DNA from: Streptomyces sp. NBC_01260
GTDB lineage: Bacteria > Actinomycetota > Actinomycetes > Streptomycetales > Streptomycetaceae
DNA length: 64,000 nucleotides
Assembly: GCF_036226405.1 (NCBI RefSeq)
Contig: NZ_CP108464.1
Coordinates: 992,001-1,056,000 of the forward strand
Direction of reading: 5' to 3'
The notes under the pieces: generated by a model
The model's database searches: none
What the model saw: only the letters and a program-made list of their open reading frames with translations
What the model was told of the DNA's origin: nothing
Made by a program: the position numbers and the translations under genes
In this document: positions 20,360-28,035 of the stretch, one piece after another
How the letters are laid out: every line of letters starts with the position of its first letter
How positions within the stretch are numbered: position 1 is the stretch's first letter

Positions 20360-21811
20360 CTACGGGGCGGCCGGCGGGCGGTGTTCGTACCAGCGCCGGT
20401 CGGCCTCCAGCTGGGCGGCCAGCGAGATCAGCCGTTCCTCGCTGCGGGAGGGACCGAGCAGCTGCGCGCCGACGGGGAGGCCGTCGGAGGTGAACCCGGC
20501 GGGGACGTTGATCCCTGGCCAGCCCAGTACGTTCCAGGGCCAGGCGTACGGGCAGGCCTCGGCGATCGCCACGTCGGTGCGCCAGGCGCTCAGCCCGTCG
20601 AAGCTGCCGATCCGGGGCGGCGGGAGGGCGGTGGTCGGGGTGAGCAGCACATCGAATCCCGATCCGGCCCGGCCGCGGGAGGGGTGGAACAGCGCACCGA
20701 TCCGGCGGTGCTGGCGCACCTCCCGCTCCCTGGCCGCCCGCACCACCCGGCCGCCGAGGCGGGTGCCGGTGCGCAGGGCGCTGCGGGTGCGCGCGTCCAG
20801 GAGCGCGGGTTCGGGGTGCAGCGCGGCGAGTTCGGCGATCCCCGCGGTGGCGCGGGGCACGAAGCCGAGGCCGATCAGCCCGTAGCGGGGCCGGGCCTCC
20901 TCGACCTGGTGGCCCAGCGCGGCCAGGGCCTCGGCCAGCGCGGTGACCGCGCGTCGTACCTCCGGGTGGGGCGCGGTCCTGGTGAGGGTGAGCGGGGGCC
21001 GCCAGGCGACGGCGATGCGCAGCCGGCCCGGGTCGCGGCGGGCGGCGGCGCGGGCCTCGACGGGCGGGGGGCGGTGCGGGTCGTCGGGGTGCGCCCCCGC
21101 GACGGCGTCCAGGAGCAGGGCGGCGTCGGCGACGGTCCTGGCCAGCGGTCCGTTGACGGTGAGGCCCTGGAAGGCGTCGCTGTGGGGGTGGACCGAGATC
21201 CGGCCGCGCTGCGGTTTGATGCCGACGAGGTGCGTCCAGGCCGCCGGGATGCGGACGGACCCGGCACCGTCGGAGCCGAGCGCGGCGGGCACCAGCCCGG
21301 CGGCGACGGCGGCCGCCGAACCGCCGGACGAACCGCCCGGGGTGTGGTCGGTGTTCCACGGATTGCGGGTGGCGCCAAAAGCAGGCCCCTCGGTGAACGG
21401 CCACTGGCCCAGTTCGCAGGAGTTGGTCTTCCCGACGATCACGGCCCCGGCGGCACGCAGTCTGCGTACGGCCTCGCTGTCCGCGGTGGCGGCGGGCAGC
21501 TCCCCGGCGCAGCCGAAGTAGGTGGGCATCCCGGCGACATCGGTGTCGTCCTTGACGGCGACGGGCACTCCGAGCAGCGGCAGCCGCTCCCCCGCGGCCA
21601 GCCGGCGGTCGGCCTCGGCCGCCTCGGCGAGTGCGGCCTCGGCCCGCAGATGCCGGAAGGCGTTGAGCGTGCCCTGGCTCGCCTCGATCCGGGCGAGAGC
21701 GGCGGAGACCAGCCGCGTGGCGGTGGTGCGGCCGTCCGCCAGGGCCCGTGCGCTGTCGGCCAGTCCATCCGGGACCGCCACGTCCGTTCCGATGGCATCC
21801 GCTGAGGACAT
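20360..21811 (-). CDS. Amidase signature family hydrolase
   Basis: 483 residues. It carries the Ser-cisSer-Lys triad: K87 in VAVKDD, serines 161/162 in PGGSSGGSAAAV, and the nucleophile near S185 in GSDGAGSVRIPA. The family hydrolyses amide bonds of small molecules and includes GatA. No GatB or GatC gene lies nearby, so this is a stand-alone catabolic amidase rather than part of the tRNA amidotransferase. A GGGAGG site lies about ten bases before the ATG. Its substrate is unknown. It is transcribed alone, convergent with the methyltransferase gene. Confidence 0.87.
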   Translation of the reverse strand: MSSADAIGTDVAVPDGLADSARALADGRTTATRLVSAALARIEASQGTLNAFRHLRAEAALAEAAEADRRLAAGERLPLLGVPVAVKDDTDVAGMPTYFGCAGELPAATADSEAVRRLRAAGAVIVGKTNSCELGQWPFTEGPAFGATRNPWNTDHTPGGSSGGSAAAVAAGLVPAALGSDGAGSVRIPAAWTHLVGIKPQRGRISVHPHSDAFQGLTVNGPLARTVADAALLLDAVAGAHPDDPHRPPPVEARAAARRDPGRLRIAVAWRPPLTLTRTAPHPEVRRAVTALAEALAALGHQVEEARPRYGLIGLGFVPRATAGIAELAALHPEPALLDARTRSALRTGTRLGGRVVRAAREREVRQHRRIGALFHPSRGRAGSGFDVLLTPTTALPPPRIGSFDGLSAWRTDVAIAEACPYAWPWNVLGWPGINVPAGFTSDGLPVGAQLLGPSRSEERLISLAAQLEADRRWYEHRPPAAP

Positions 21812-22048
21812 GTGCTGCCCGCCTCCCTCGTACCGTCAGGTGCGCGCACCTGTCCGCCCGAACGAACTTACTGGAGGGTAACGAGTCGGAGCGGTCCGCT
21901 CAACCGTTCGGCGGGGAGTGTCGGTGTCGTTGGCCGGGGGCTGTCCCGTAATCCCTGGTGGATCAGCACGCGGCGTCAGCTGCGGTCCGTCGCAGGGCGG
22001 AGTGGCATCCGGGCTATCGACGCGTGGCCCGCGTCGGGCGCGGGAACG

Positions 22049-22091
22049 TGTGGGGCCGCGGAAGCGCTCGCACAGCTCCCACGGCCCCACA
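22049..22091 (-). terminator. Inverted repeat downstream of the small secreted protein gene
   Basis: TGTGGGGCCG at 22049-22058 and its exact complement at 22082-22091 form a 10-bp stem with a 23-base loop, just past the octamer array. It probably terminates the minus-strand secreted-protein transcript. The rest of the 372-bp gap between this gene and the amidase shows no gene. Confidence 0.5.
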
Positions 22092-22101
22092 AGTCCAAAA
22101 G

Positions 22102-22189
22102 CCCTACCGCTCTACCGCTCTACCGCTCTACCGCTCTACCGCTCTACGGCTCTACGGCTCTACGGCTCTACGGCTCTACGGCTCTACGG
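22102..22189. repeat. Eleven-copy octamer tandem repeat
   Basis: Five units of CTCTACCG (the first reads CCCTACCG) are followed directly by six units of CTCTACGG, 88 bp in all. The two halves differ at one position. The minus-strand secreted-protein gene has its TAG stop inside the outermost unit (22184-22186), so the array forms its 3' untranslated region. Octamer arrays can change in copy number by slippage, but here that would not change the protein. Confidence 0.92.
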
Positions 22190-22546
22190 CTGGACCGTGA
22201 TCTCGCCGATTCCGGTGCCGAGGCCCGCGCAGTGCGCGGTCGACTGGCCGGACTGGCCCGGGTTGAGCGTGACGTGCTCGCCGTCGACGTCCGGGGACCA
22301 GCCGCACACCAGGTGCACCCAGAAGGTCCGCGCCGTGCCGCCGTTGTTCCGGCACAGCGCGTAGCCGGTGTAGTCGTCGACGGCGTGCTTGCCCGTCTCG
22401 CAGGACAACCCGGGCGGTGTCGCCGCAGGGGCGGCGGCCGAGGCCGCCGTGGCCAGGCCGGTGGAGACCGCGAACGCCGCGGTCAGCCCCGCGACAGCGG
22501 CGCCCCGCAGCACGGTCACGGACAGACTCCGCATGGTCTTCTTCAT
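22184..22546 (-). CDS. Small secreted cysteine-containing protein of unknown function
   Basis: 120 residues from an ATG preceded by GAGAGGGAA; longer in-frame starts exist but lack a ribosome site. The N-terminus is a typical Sec signal peptide: KKTMR, a hydrophobic stretch, then an ASAAAP cleavage region near residue 37. The mature part is about 80 residues with four cysteines (SCETGKH, LCRNNGG, VCGWSP, HCAGLG), likely two disulfide bonds, and an Asn/Gly-rich sequence. It should be exported to the cell surface or medium. I do not recognise the family. It is divergent from another secreted-protein gene across a 199-bp gap. Confidence 0.75.
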   Translation of the reverse strand: MKKTMRSLSVTVLRGAAVAGLTAAFAVSTGLATAASAAAPAATPPGLSCETGKHAVDDYTGYALCRNNGGTARTFWVHLVCGWSPDVDGEHVTLNPGQSGQSTAHCAGLGTGIGEITVQP

Positions 22547-22745
22547 GATTCCCTCTCGGTCGTGACGAACCGGGTGCCGTGGCAACCGTCCCCCGCCCCC
22601 ATAACCGAAAACGCCGCGAGACGTCACGTTGTGTGCCCATCCCTGCGCCGTCCCTCCATCGGGCGGCCACCCCTGCCCCGGCGTACGCTCGAACGATCGG
22701 ACCGCAGACCCGAACAGCCCCGCCACGACCCTTCGAGGAGGCGAC

Positions 22746-23519
22746 GTGACCGGTCCACACCTCGGCACACGCCCGGCCGCATGGACCGCGGCGATCGTGC
22801 TCTCCGTCACCGGCAGCGGCCTCGTCGGCAGCGGCACGGCACAGGCGGACGACATCGGCAACCTCACCGCCCAGCAGATCGCCGACCGGGCCCGCGACGC
22901 CCTGCTCGACGCACACTCCCTGCACCTGCGCACGCACGGGGACCTCGGCAGGAACAGTACGCCGATGTCCCTCGACCTCACCCTGGACCGGAGCGGCAAC
23001 TGCGACGGCTCGGTGGACCTCGGCGACAGCCAGGGCTCGGTACGGATCGTCAAGCGCGGCAACGACGTCTGGGTCAGACCGGACGCGGACTTCTGGAGGA
23101 ACCAGGTCCCCGACGGCGGCGCGGCCTTCGCCGCGATCCTGAACGGCCGCTACATGAAGGCCTCGGCCACCGACCCCCGGCTGCTCACACTGACGAAGGC
23201 CTGCGATCCGCACACCTTCCAGAAGCTGGTCAGCGACAACGCGGACAACGACGCGGGCACGCTCAACAAGGCCGCGACGACCACGCTCGGCACGGCGTCC
23301 GTCGTACCGCTGACCAGGATGCGGGACCGTACGACGCTGGTCCTGTACGTGGCGGCCACCGGAAAGCCGTACCCCCTGCGGCTCACCCTTCAGGGCGACG
23401 GGGCGGACGCGACCGCGGACTTCTCCGCCTTCGACAAGCCGGTGCCCACGTCCACGCCACCGCCCGACGAGTCGTTCGACATCAACGCCCTGCTGGGCCG
23501 TCCGACGGAGACGGCGTGA
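22746..23519 (+). CDS. Secreted LppX/LprG-like protein
   Basis: 257 residues from a GTG preceded by GAGGAGG; the upstream open frame to 22629 has no ribosome site. A signal peptide ends near AQA|DD at about residue 36. The mature sequence begins LTAQQIADRARDALLDAHSLHLRTHG and later has LYVAATGKPYPLRLTLQGDG. This pattern is found in the LppX/LprAFG superfamily, whose mycobacterial members carry lipids across the cell envelope. No lipobox cysteine is present, so it would be released or held by other means. The short C-terminal tail is Pro-rich (PTSTPPPDES). The assignment to the superfamily is by eye and the ligand is unknown. Confidence 0.7.
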   Translation: MTGPHLGTRPAAWTAAIVLSVTGSGLVGSGTAQADDIGNLTAQQIADRARDALLDAHSLHLRTHGDLGRNSTPMSLDLTLDRSGNCDGSVDLGDSQGSVRIVKRGNDVWVRPDADFWRNQVPDGGAAFAAILNGRYMKASATDPRLLTLTKACDPHTFQKLVSDNADNDAGTLNKAATTTLGTASVVPLTRMRDRTTLVLYVAATGKPYPLRLTLQGDGADATADFSAFDKPVPTSTPPPDESFDINALLGRPTETA

Positions 23520-23604
23520 TGCCGGGCGGTGAGCACCGCGTACAGCGTCCGGTGCTCCCACTCGTCAACCGCGCCGCGGACGCGGGCTGTCGGTCCGACC
23601 CCGG

Positions 23605-24420
23605 TCAGCGTTTGATGGCTACGCCCGCCAACAGGCCGATCTGGGCGTCCGTGGGCTCCGTCCCGTCGGCGGGTTCGGCGGGACGCCAGCGGTGGCAGCA
23701 GCAGACGCCGGGGTCGATCAGGTCGAGCCCGTCGAAGAAACGGCGGACGTCGCTGTGTGAACGGAACTGCACCGGGGTCCCCGAGCCGGTGTAGATCTCC
23801 GCGACCTTGTTCCAGGTGACCGGGTCGAAGTCGGGCGTGCAGTGGTTCATCGCGAGGGCGCTGCCGGCCGGGAGGGAGTCGAGCAGCCGGCGGACGATGG
23901 CGTACGGATCGTGCGGGTCGGTGATGAAGTGCATGAGCGCGTTGAGGGAGAGGGCGATGGGCTGGTCGAAGTCCAGGACCTGCGAGGCGTCCACGGCACT
24001 CATCAGCGCGTCGGGGTCGGTGACGTCGGCCTCGATGTAGGCCGTGCGTCCCTGCGTGGTGCTGCGCATGAGGCGTTCGGCGTACTTGAGGACGAGGGGG
24101 TCGTTGTCGGCGTACACGACGCGGGCATCGGGCGCGACGGACTGGGCGACCTGGTGCAGGTTGGGCTCGGTCGGTATGCCCGTGCCGATGTCGAGCCACT
24201 GGCGGATGCCGTGCTCCTGCGCCAGGACACGGGTGGCCCGGTGCATGAACGCCCGGTTCTCGCGGGCGGTCACGAAGATGCCGGGGTGAGCGTCGGCGGC
24301 GACCAGAGCCGCATCCGTGTCGACCTCGAAGTGATCCTTGCCACCGAGAAAGTAGTCGTACATCCGGGCCGAGTGCGGCCTGCTCGTGTCGAGATCCCGG
24401 CCTGCCTGCCTGGCGGTCAT
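23605..24420 (-). CDS. DUF574 SAM-dependent methyltransferase (Methyltransf_19 family)
   Basis: 271 residues, the standard length for this family, which is expanded in actinomycetes. Family hallmarks are RPHSARMYDYFLGGKDHFEVD near the N-terminus, the SAM-binding WLDIGTGIPTEPNLHQ, YADNDPLVLKYAERL, and the ALMHFITD segment. GGGGAGAAC lies just before the ATG. The substrate is not known for most members. It is convergent with the LppX-like gene and lies downstream of the DUF397 gene on the same strand, with an 80-bp gap. It probably has its own promoter. Confidence 0.9.
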   Translation of the reverse strand: MTARQAGRDLDTSRPHSARMYDYFLGGKDHFEVDTDAALVAADAHPGIFVTARENRAFMHRATRVLAQEHGIRQWLDIGTGIPTEPNLHQVAQSVAPDARVVYADNDPLVLKYAERLMRSTTQGRTAYIEADVTDPDALMSAVDASQVLDFDQPIALSLNALMHFITDPHDPYAIVRRLLDSLPAGSALAMNHCTPDFDPVTWNKVAEIYTGSGTPVQFRSHSDVRRFFDGLDLIDPGVCCCHRWRPAEPADGTEPTDAQIGLLAGVAIKR

Positions 24421-24502
24421 GTTCTCCCCTTCATGTGTATCTCTGTCGGCCCGCAGGCCAGGAACGCGACCGGTGCCGCCGTCCCTTCCGCCCGCCGCCG
24501 GT

Positions 24503-24754
24503 TCACCCGGCGGCCAAGTGATCTGCCAGGCCCTCTTTCACCCCGCGGACGAACGCGGCGATCTCCTCCGGCTCGTAGATCAGCGCCGGCCCGGCCGGGT
24601 CGGTCGACTGCCGTACGGCCACACGGCCGTCGGCGAGCTTCTTCGTCTCGACGCACTGACCGCCGTTCGGCCCGCTCCAGGGACGCTCCCAGCCCTGCTC
24701 CCCGAGATCGCGAGCCGACATACCGTTGTAGACACCCTCGTCGGTGATCGTCAC
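24503..24754 (-). CDS. DUF397 protein
   Basis: 83 residues from a GTG preceded by AAGGAG, overlapping the XRE gene stop by four bases (GTGA). Family features are SGPNGGQCVETKKLADGRVAVRQSTDP followed by a short helix, IYEPEEIAAFVRGVKEG. In Streptomyces, small DUF397 proteins accompany WhiJ-like XRE regulators and are thought to modulate them. Translational coupling here agrees with a fixed stoichiometry between the two proteins. No enzyme function is expected. Confidence 0.88.
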   Translation of the reverse strand: MTITDEGVYNGMSARDLGEQGWERPWSGPNGGQCVETKKLADGRVAVRQSTDPAGPALIYEPEEIAAFVRGVKEGLADHLAAG

Positions 24755-25617
24755 GAGTACTCCTTGCGCATGCGGTTCAAGAGCGCCCTGCTGTCCTCGG
24801 ACGACGTCAGCAGCGCCATACGGGAATGCGCCTCGAGATGCGCGACGACATCCGCGCGCTGATCGAGGTATACGGAGGCGGACAGGAGTTCGCTGTAGAC
24901 GATGTCGGGCAACTCGGGTTCCGCGAACCGGAAGTACGTGAACGGGGCACACGCCCCGACATGCGCACCCGCGGCGAAGGGCACGATGTCGAGGCTGACA
25001 TGCGCGAGCTCGGACATGTCCAGGAGCCGCTCGATCTGCTCCCGCATCACGTCGGGGCTCCCCACCATCCGGTGCAGGACGGCTTCTTCCATGACCACCC
25101 ACAACGTGGGGGCGTCCTCCCGCTCCAGCAGGCTCTGGCGGCGCAGCCGCAACTCCACGCGGCGCGCGAGCTCTTCCTCGCTGCCGTTCGGCAACCCGCC
25201 GAGCAGCACGGCGCGGGCGTAGTCCGGGGTCTGCAGAAGGCCGGTGACGTACTGGGGTTCATAGGTGCGCAGAGTTTTGGCGCCGGTCTCCAGGCTGACG
25301 TAGGCGGTGAACCAGCTGGGGACGGCGTCGCGGTAGGAGTGCCACCAGCCGGGCTCGTTGGCCTGTTCGGCCAGGGCGACGAACTCGTCGATCTCCTGGC
25401 GGTCCGCGCCGAAGGTCTCCAGGAGCTTCTCCACGTAGAGAGGCCTCAGCGCGACCTCGGCCTTTTCCAGCCGCCGGATCGTCAGGGTCTTCACGCGCAG
25501 TGCTTTTGCCGCGTCCTCCAGCGAGGCACCGGCGCCGAGCCGCATGTCCTGCAGCCGACGGCCGAGGATCATACGCAGGACTGTCGGTGCGCTGGTGCCG
25601 GAACGGGCTTCACTCAC
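24751..25617 (-). CDS. WhiJ-like XRE-family regulator with DUF5753 domain
   Basis: 288 residues from a GTG at 25617 with GGAGG six bases upstream; a TTG two codons earlier is less likely. A helix-turn-helix occupies about 15-75 (LRMILGRRLQDMRLGAGASLE and LTIRRLEKAE). The remaining 200 residues match the DUF5753 pattern, including PGWWHSYRDAVP, YEPQYVTGLLQTPDYARA, and FTYFRFAEPELPDIVYSE. Such regulators control development and antibiotic genes in Streptomyces together with a DUF397 partner and often an RsbW-like ATPase, both of which lie here. It likely represses its own divergent promoter region towards the ATPase gene. Confidence 0.9.
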   Translation of the reverse strand: MSEARSGTSAPTVLRMILGRRLQDMRLGAGASLEDAAKALRVKTLTIRRLEKAEVALRPLYVEKLLETFGADRQEIDEFVALAEQANEPGWWHSYRDAVPSWFTAYVSLETGAKTLRTYEPQYVTGLLQTPDYARAVLLGGLPNGSEEELARRVELRLRRQSLLEREDAPTLWVVMEEAVLHRMVGSPDVMREQIERLLDMSELAHVSLDIVPFAAGAHVGACAPFTYFRFAEPELPDIVYSELLSASVYLDQRADVVAHLEAHSRMALLTSSEDSRALLNRMRKEYS

Positions 25618-25932
25618 GCCCAACCTCCTGAGACTTCGTCAACAAGACCATTCTTGCAGTGGCTTGAAGGAGACGCCAGTCTGATACCCGCGCTCCTGAA
25701 ATTATCAGGGAGTCGGTTGCAGCGTGAGGTCGATCACCCGCATAGTTGACATGTGAGCGGTCAAGTCACGACTCCGACGCAGCATCCGGCCCGGACGGGA
25801 CACGTGATGCTGATGCCGTCGTCGGCACCCCACCGCAGGGCGCCTGCCTCGGCACACACCTCTCACCCCTCGAGCTGCAGCCCGCACCCCCACACCGCGT
25901 CTGCCCCCGGACGGCGCTGGAAGGCAACATCC

Positions 25933-26385
25933 GTGACTCTGCCCACGCCCTCAGCCCCGGCCTCCGCCTTAGCGAGGACCGTGCCCCGTCGGGAGTACTG
26001 GTTCGGCCTGCCCGCCCTGCGCACCAGCGCGAGATCCGCCCGCGACTCCGTGCGCGACCGGCTCCGCGCCTGGAAGGTGCCCGGCGACACCTGCTGCGAC
26101 GCGGTGCTGCTGGTCTCCGAGCTGACCACGAACGCGGTACTCCACACCGACAGTGGTCAGGTCCTGTGTGGCCTCACGCTGACCGGCGACGAGCGGCGCC
26201 TGCGTATCGAACTCCACGACGAAGGCCCCACCCCGGTCCGCCCGCCCGAGCACCTCGCCGGCCCCTGCGAGGAGAACGGACGAGGCCTGTTGCTCGTCCG
26301 GCAAATCGCGGACCGCTGGGGCTCCGCACACTCGACGCGGACCGAAGGCAAGTTCGTCTGGGCGGAGTTGACGTCCTATCCCTGA
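25933..26385 (+). CDS. RsbW/SpoIIAB-like ATP-binding protein
   Basis: 150 residues from a GTG preceded by GGAAGG. The frame is open from 25753, but the extra 60 residues are low-complexity Ser/His/Pro and no start there has a ribosome site. The GHKL fold is visible: SELTTNAVLHTDSG (N-box), ELHDEGPTP (G1) and GRGLLLVRQIADRWG (G2). The family binds ATP and can act as an anti-sigma kinase; many Streptomyces copies sit beside WhiJ-like regulators, as here. Whether it phosphorylates a partner is unknown, and no anti-anti-sigma gene is near. Confidence 0.85.
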   Translation: MTLPTPSAPASALARTVPRREYWFGLPALRTSARSARDSVRDRLRAWKVPGDTCCDAVLLVSELTTNAVLHTDSGQVLCGLTLTGDERRLRIELHDEGPTPVRPPEHLAGPCEENGRGLLLVRQIADRWGSAHSTRTEGKFVWAELTSYP

Positions 26386-26527
26386 TGCGGCGGGTGCCGG
26401 CCGGCACCGAGTGCGCGCCCGCCCGGCAGCGACAGTCCGGACACGGCGTGGACAGGACCGGCCCCCGCTACGTCCCCTTCGCGCGGCAAGGACTCCGCTC
26501 TCCCCGGTCCACCTACAGAAGGCGCCC

Positions 26528-26935
26528 ATGACCCCCCACGGTGAAACCGCTTCTCCCGTCGTGCTGTACGTATGCGCCGACCGGGCCCCGGGCTCGCCCG
26601 GGGCAGCCACACAGCGCGCGCAGACAGAAGGCCAGGCATTCGCCCAGGAGCGCGGACTGACGATCGCCGAGGTCGTCACCGACACCTACGGTGAGCCCGA
26701 CCCGGCCCATCGCAAAGGGTGGCGGCGTGTGAGACGGCTGGTGCAGACAGGCAACGTCACCGCGGTACTCGTCCGCTGGCCCAGCGCCATCGCCCCGGAG
26801 TCCGCGCACGAACTCCGGCACCGCGAGACCGCCTGGCTCCACGACCGCGGCGTCTGCGTCCGGTACACCTGGGCTCCCTTGTCGTCAGTGAGCGACGAGC
26901 CCGGTGATCCCGCTCGGCGATGTCCAGATCTTTGA
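26528..26935 (+). CDS. Resolvase N-terminal-like protein without a catalytic serine
   Basis: 135 residues from an ATG preceded by AGAAGG. The layout matches the N-terminal domain of serine recombinases: VLYVCADRA where YxRxS is expected, ATQRAQTEGQAFAQERGLTIAEV, RKGWRRVRRLVQTGNVTAVLVRW, then a short tail. The catalytic serine of the YxRxS motif is missing, and so is any DNA-binding domain. It is therefore unlikely to recombine DNA. It follows the RsbW-like gene on the same strand after 142 bp and may belong to the same accessory module as a binding or regulatory protein. Confidence 0.65.
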   Translation: MTPHGETASPVVLYVCADRAPGSPGAATQRAQTEGQAFAQERGLTIAEVVTDTYGEPDPAHRKGWRRVRRLVQTGNVTAVLVRWPSAIAPESAHELRHRETAWLHDRGVCVRYTWAPLSSVSDEPGDPARRCPDL

Positions 26936-26943
26936 TCACCTGG

Positions 26944-26971
26944 CCAGTGGACGGCAGCCGCCGTCCACTGG
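26944..26971. terminator. Bidirectional terminator hairpin
   Basis: CCAGTGGACGGC (26944-26955) and its exact complement (26960-26971) form a 12-bp stem with a four-base loop, midway between the convergent resolvase-like and LLM genes. Position and symmetry suit a terminator for both strands. Confidence 0.8.
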
Positions 26972-27022
26972 CGGTTCCGACGGTGCACGGAACGCCCGCC
27001 GCAACGAGGCCGGCGGGGGCGG

Positions 27023-28024
27023 TCAGTCGGAGAGGGCGGGGATGATCTCCGCGCCGTAGGCGTCGATGGTGGCCTCGCGGGCGTCGTGCATGTTGTAGAC
27101 GGCGAACTGGTCGACGCCCAGCTCGCGCAGGGCCCGGAGCTTCTCGATGTGCGCCGCCGGCGGTCCCAGCAGGCAGAACCGGTCGACGATCTCGTCCGGT
27201 ACGAAGGCCGTGTCGGGGTTTCCGGCCCGGCCGTGGTGGCTGTAGTCGTAGCCCGAGCGTCCCGCGATGTACGCGGTCAGCGCCTCGGGGACGAGGCCGG
27301 AGTGCTCGCCGTACCGGGTGACCAGGTCGGCGACGTGGTTGCCGACCATGCCGCCGAACCAGCGGCACTGCGCGCGGGCGTGGTCGAGGTCGTCGCCGAC
27401 GTAGGCGGGTGCGGCGACGCAGATGGTCACGGAGTCCGGGTCGCGGCCCGCATCGGCCGCCGCGTCCCGTACCGCTTTGATCATCCATTCGGTGAGGAAG
27501 GGGTCGGCGAGCTGGAGGATGAAGCCGTCGGCCTTCTGCCCGGCCAGCGCGAGCGCCTTTGGCCCGTACGCGCCCATCCAGACGGGCAGCCGGCCGTCCT
27601 TGACCCAGGGGATCTGGATCGGCTGCCCGTCGACCACGGCCTCGCGGCCCTCGGCGAGGTCGCGGATGGCGTCGATCGCCTCGCCGAGCCTGGCCAGGGT
27701 GTTGGGGCTGCGGCCCGCCACCCGCATCGCCGAGTCGCCGCGGCCGATGCCGCAGACCGTCCGGTTGCCGTACATGTCGTTGAGGGTGGCGAACGTGGAG
27801 GCGGTGACCTCCCAGGTGCGGGTGGACGGGTTGGTGACCATGGGCCCGACCACGAGGCGTTCGGTGTGTTCGAGGATGCGGCTGTAGATGACGAAGGGCT
27901 CCTGCCAGAGCACCGCCGAGTCGAAGGTCCAGCCGTAGCGGAAGCCGTTGCGTTCGGCGCGGCGCATCAGGCCGACGACGGCCGAGGCGGGCGGGTCGGT
28001 CTGCAGGACGAGTCCGAAGTCCAT
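27023..28024 (-). CDS. F420-dependent LLM-class oxidoreductase
   Basis: 333 residues from the ATG at 28024, with AGGAG nine bases upstream; a longer frame to 28054 would overlap the dihydropyrimidinase. The sequence shows the luciferase-like TIM-barrel pattern: MDFGLVLQTDPPASAVVGLMRRAE, YGWTFDSAVLWQEPFVIYSRILEHT, GPMVTNPSTRTWEVTAS, GIGRGDSAMRVAGR and WMGAYGPKALALAGQKADGF. The family uses F420H2 or FMN. It starts 11 bp after the dihydropyrimidinase stop, so it is in the same operon. Its role in the pathway is not established: it may reduce the pyrimidine ring or act on a related N-heterocycle. Confidence 0.88.
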   Translation of the reverse strand: MDFGLVLQTDPPASAVVGLMRRAERNGFRYGWTFDSAVLWQEPFVIYSRILEHTERLVVGPMVTNPSTRTWEVTASTFATLNDMYGNRTVCGIGRGDSAMRVAGRSPNTLARLGEAIDAIRDLAEGREAVVDGQPIQIPWVKDGRLPVWMGAYGPKALALAGQKADGFILQLADPFLTEWMIKAVRDAAADAGRDPDSVTICVAAPAYVGDDLDHARAQCRWFGGMVGNHVADLVTRYGEHSGLVPEALTAYIAGRSGYDYSHHGRAGNPDTAFVPDEIVDRFCLLGPPAAHIEKLRALRELGVDQFAVYNMHDAREATIDAYGAEIIPALSD

Positions 28025-28035
28025 GCCAGATGCTC

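Noticed and set aside
22102..22189. Octamer array considered as a CRISPR
   Set aside because: Units are only 8 bp and directly adjacent, with no spacers and no cas genes nearby.
22176..23561. A 461-codon minus-strand open frame spanning two secreted-protein genes
   Set aside because: It crosses a divergent promoter and is not in frame with either signal peptide.
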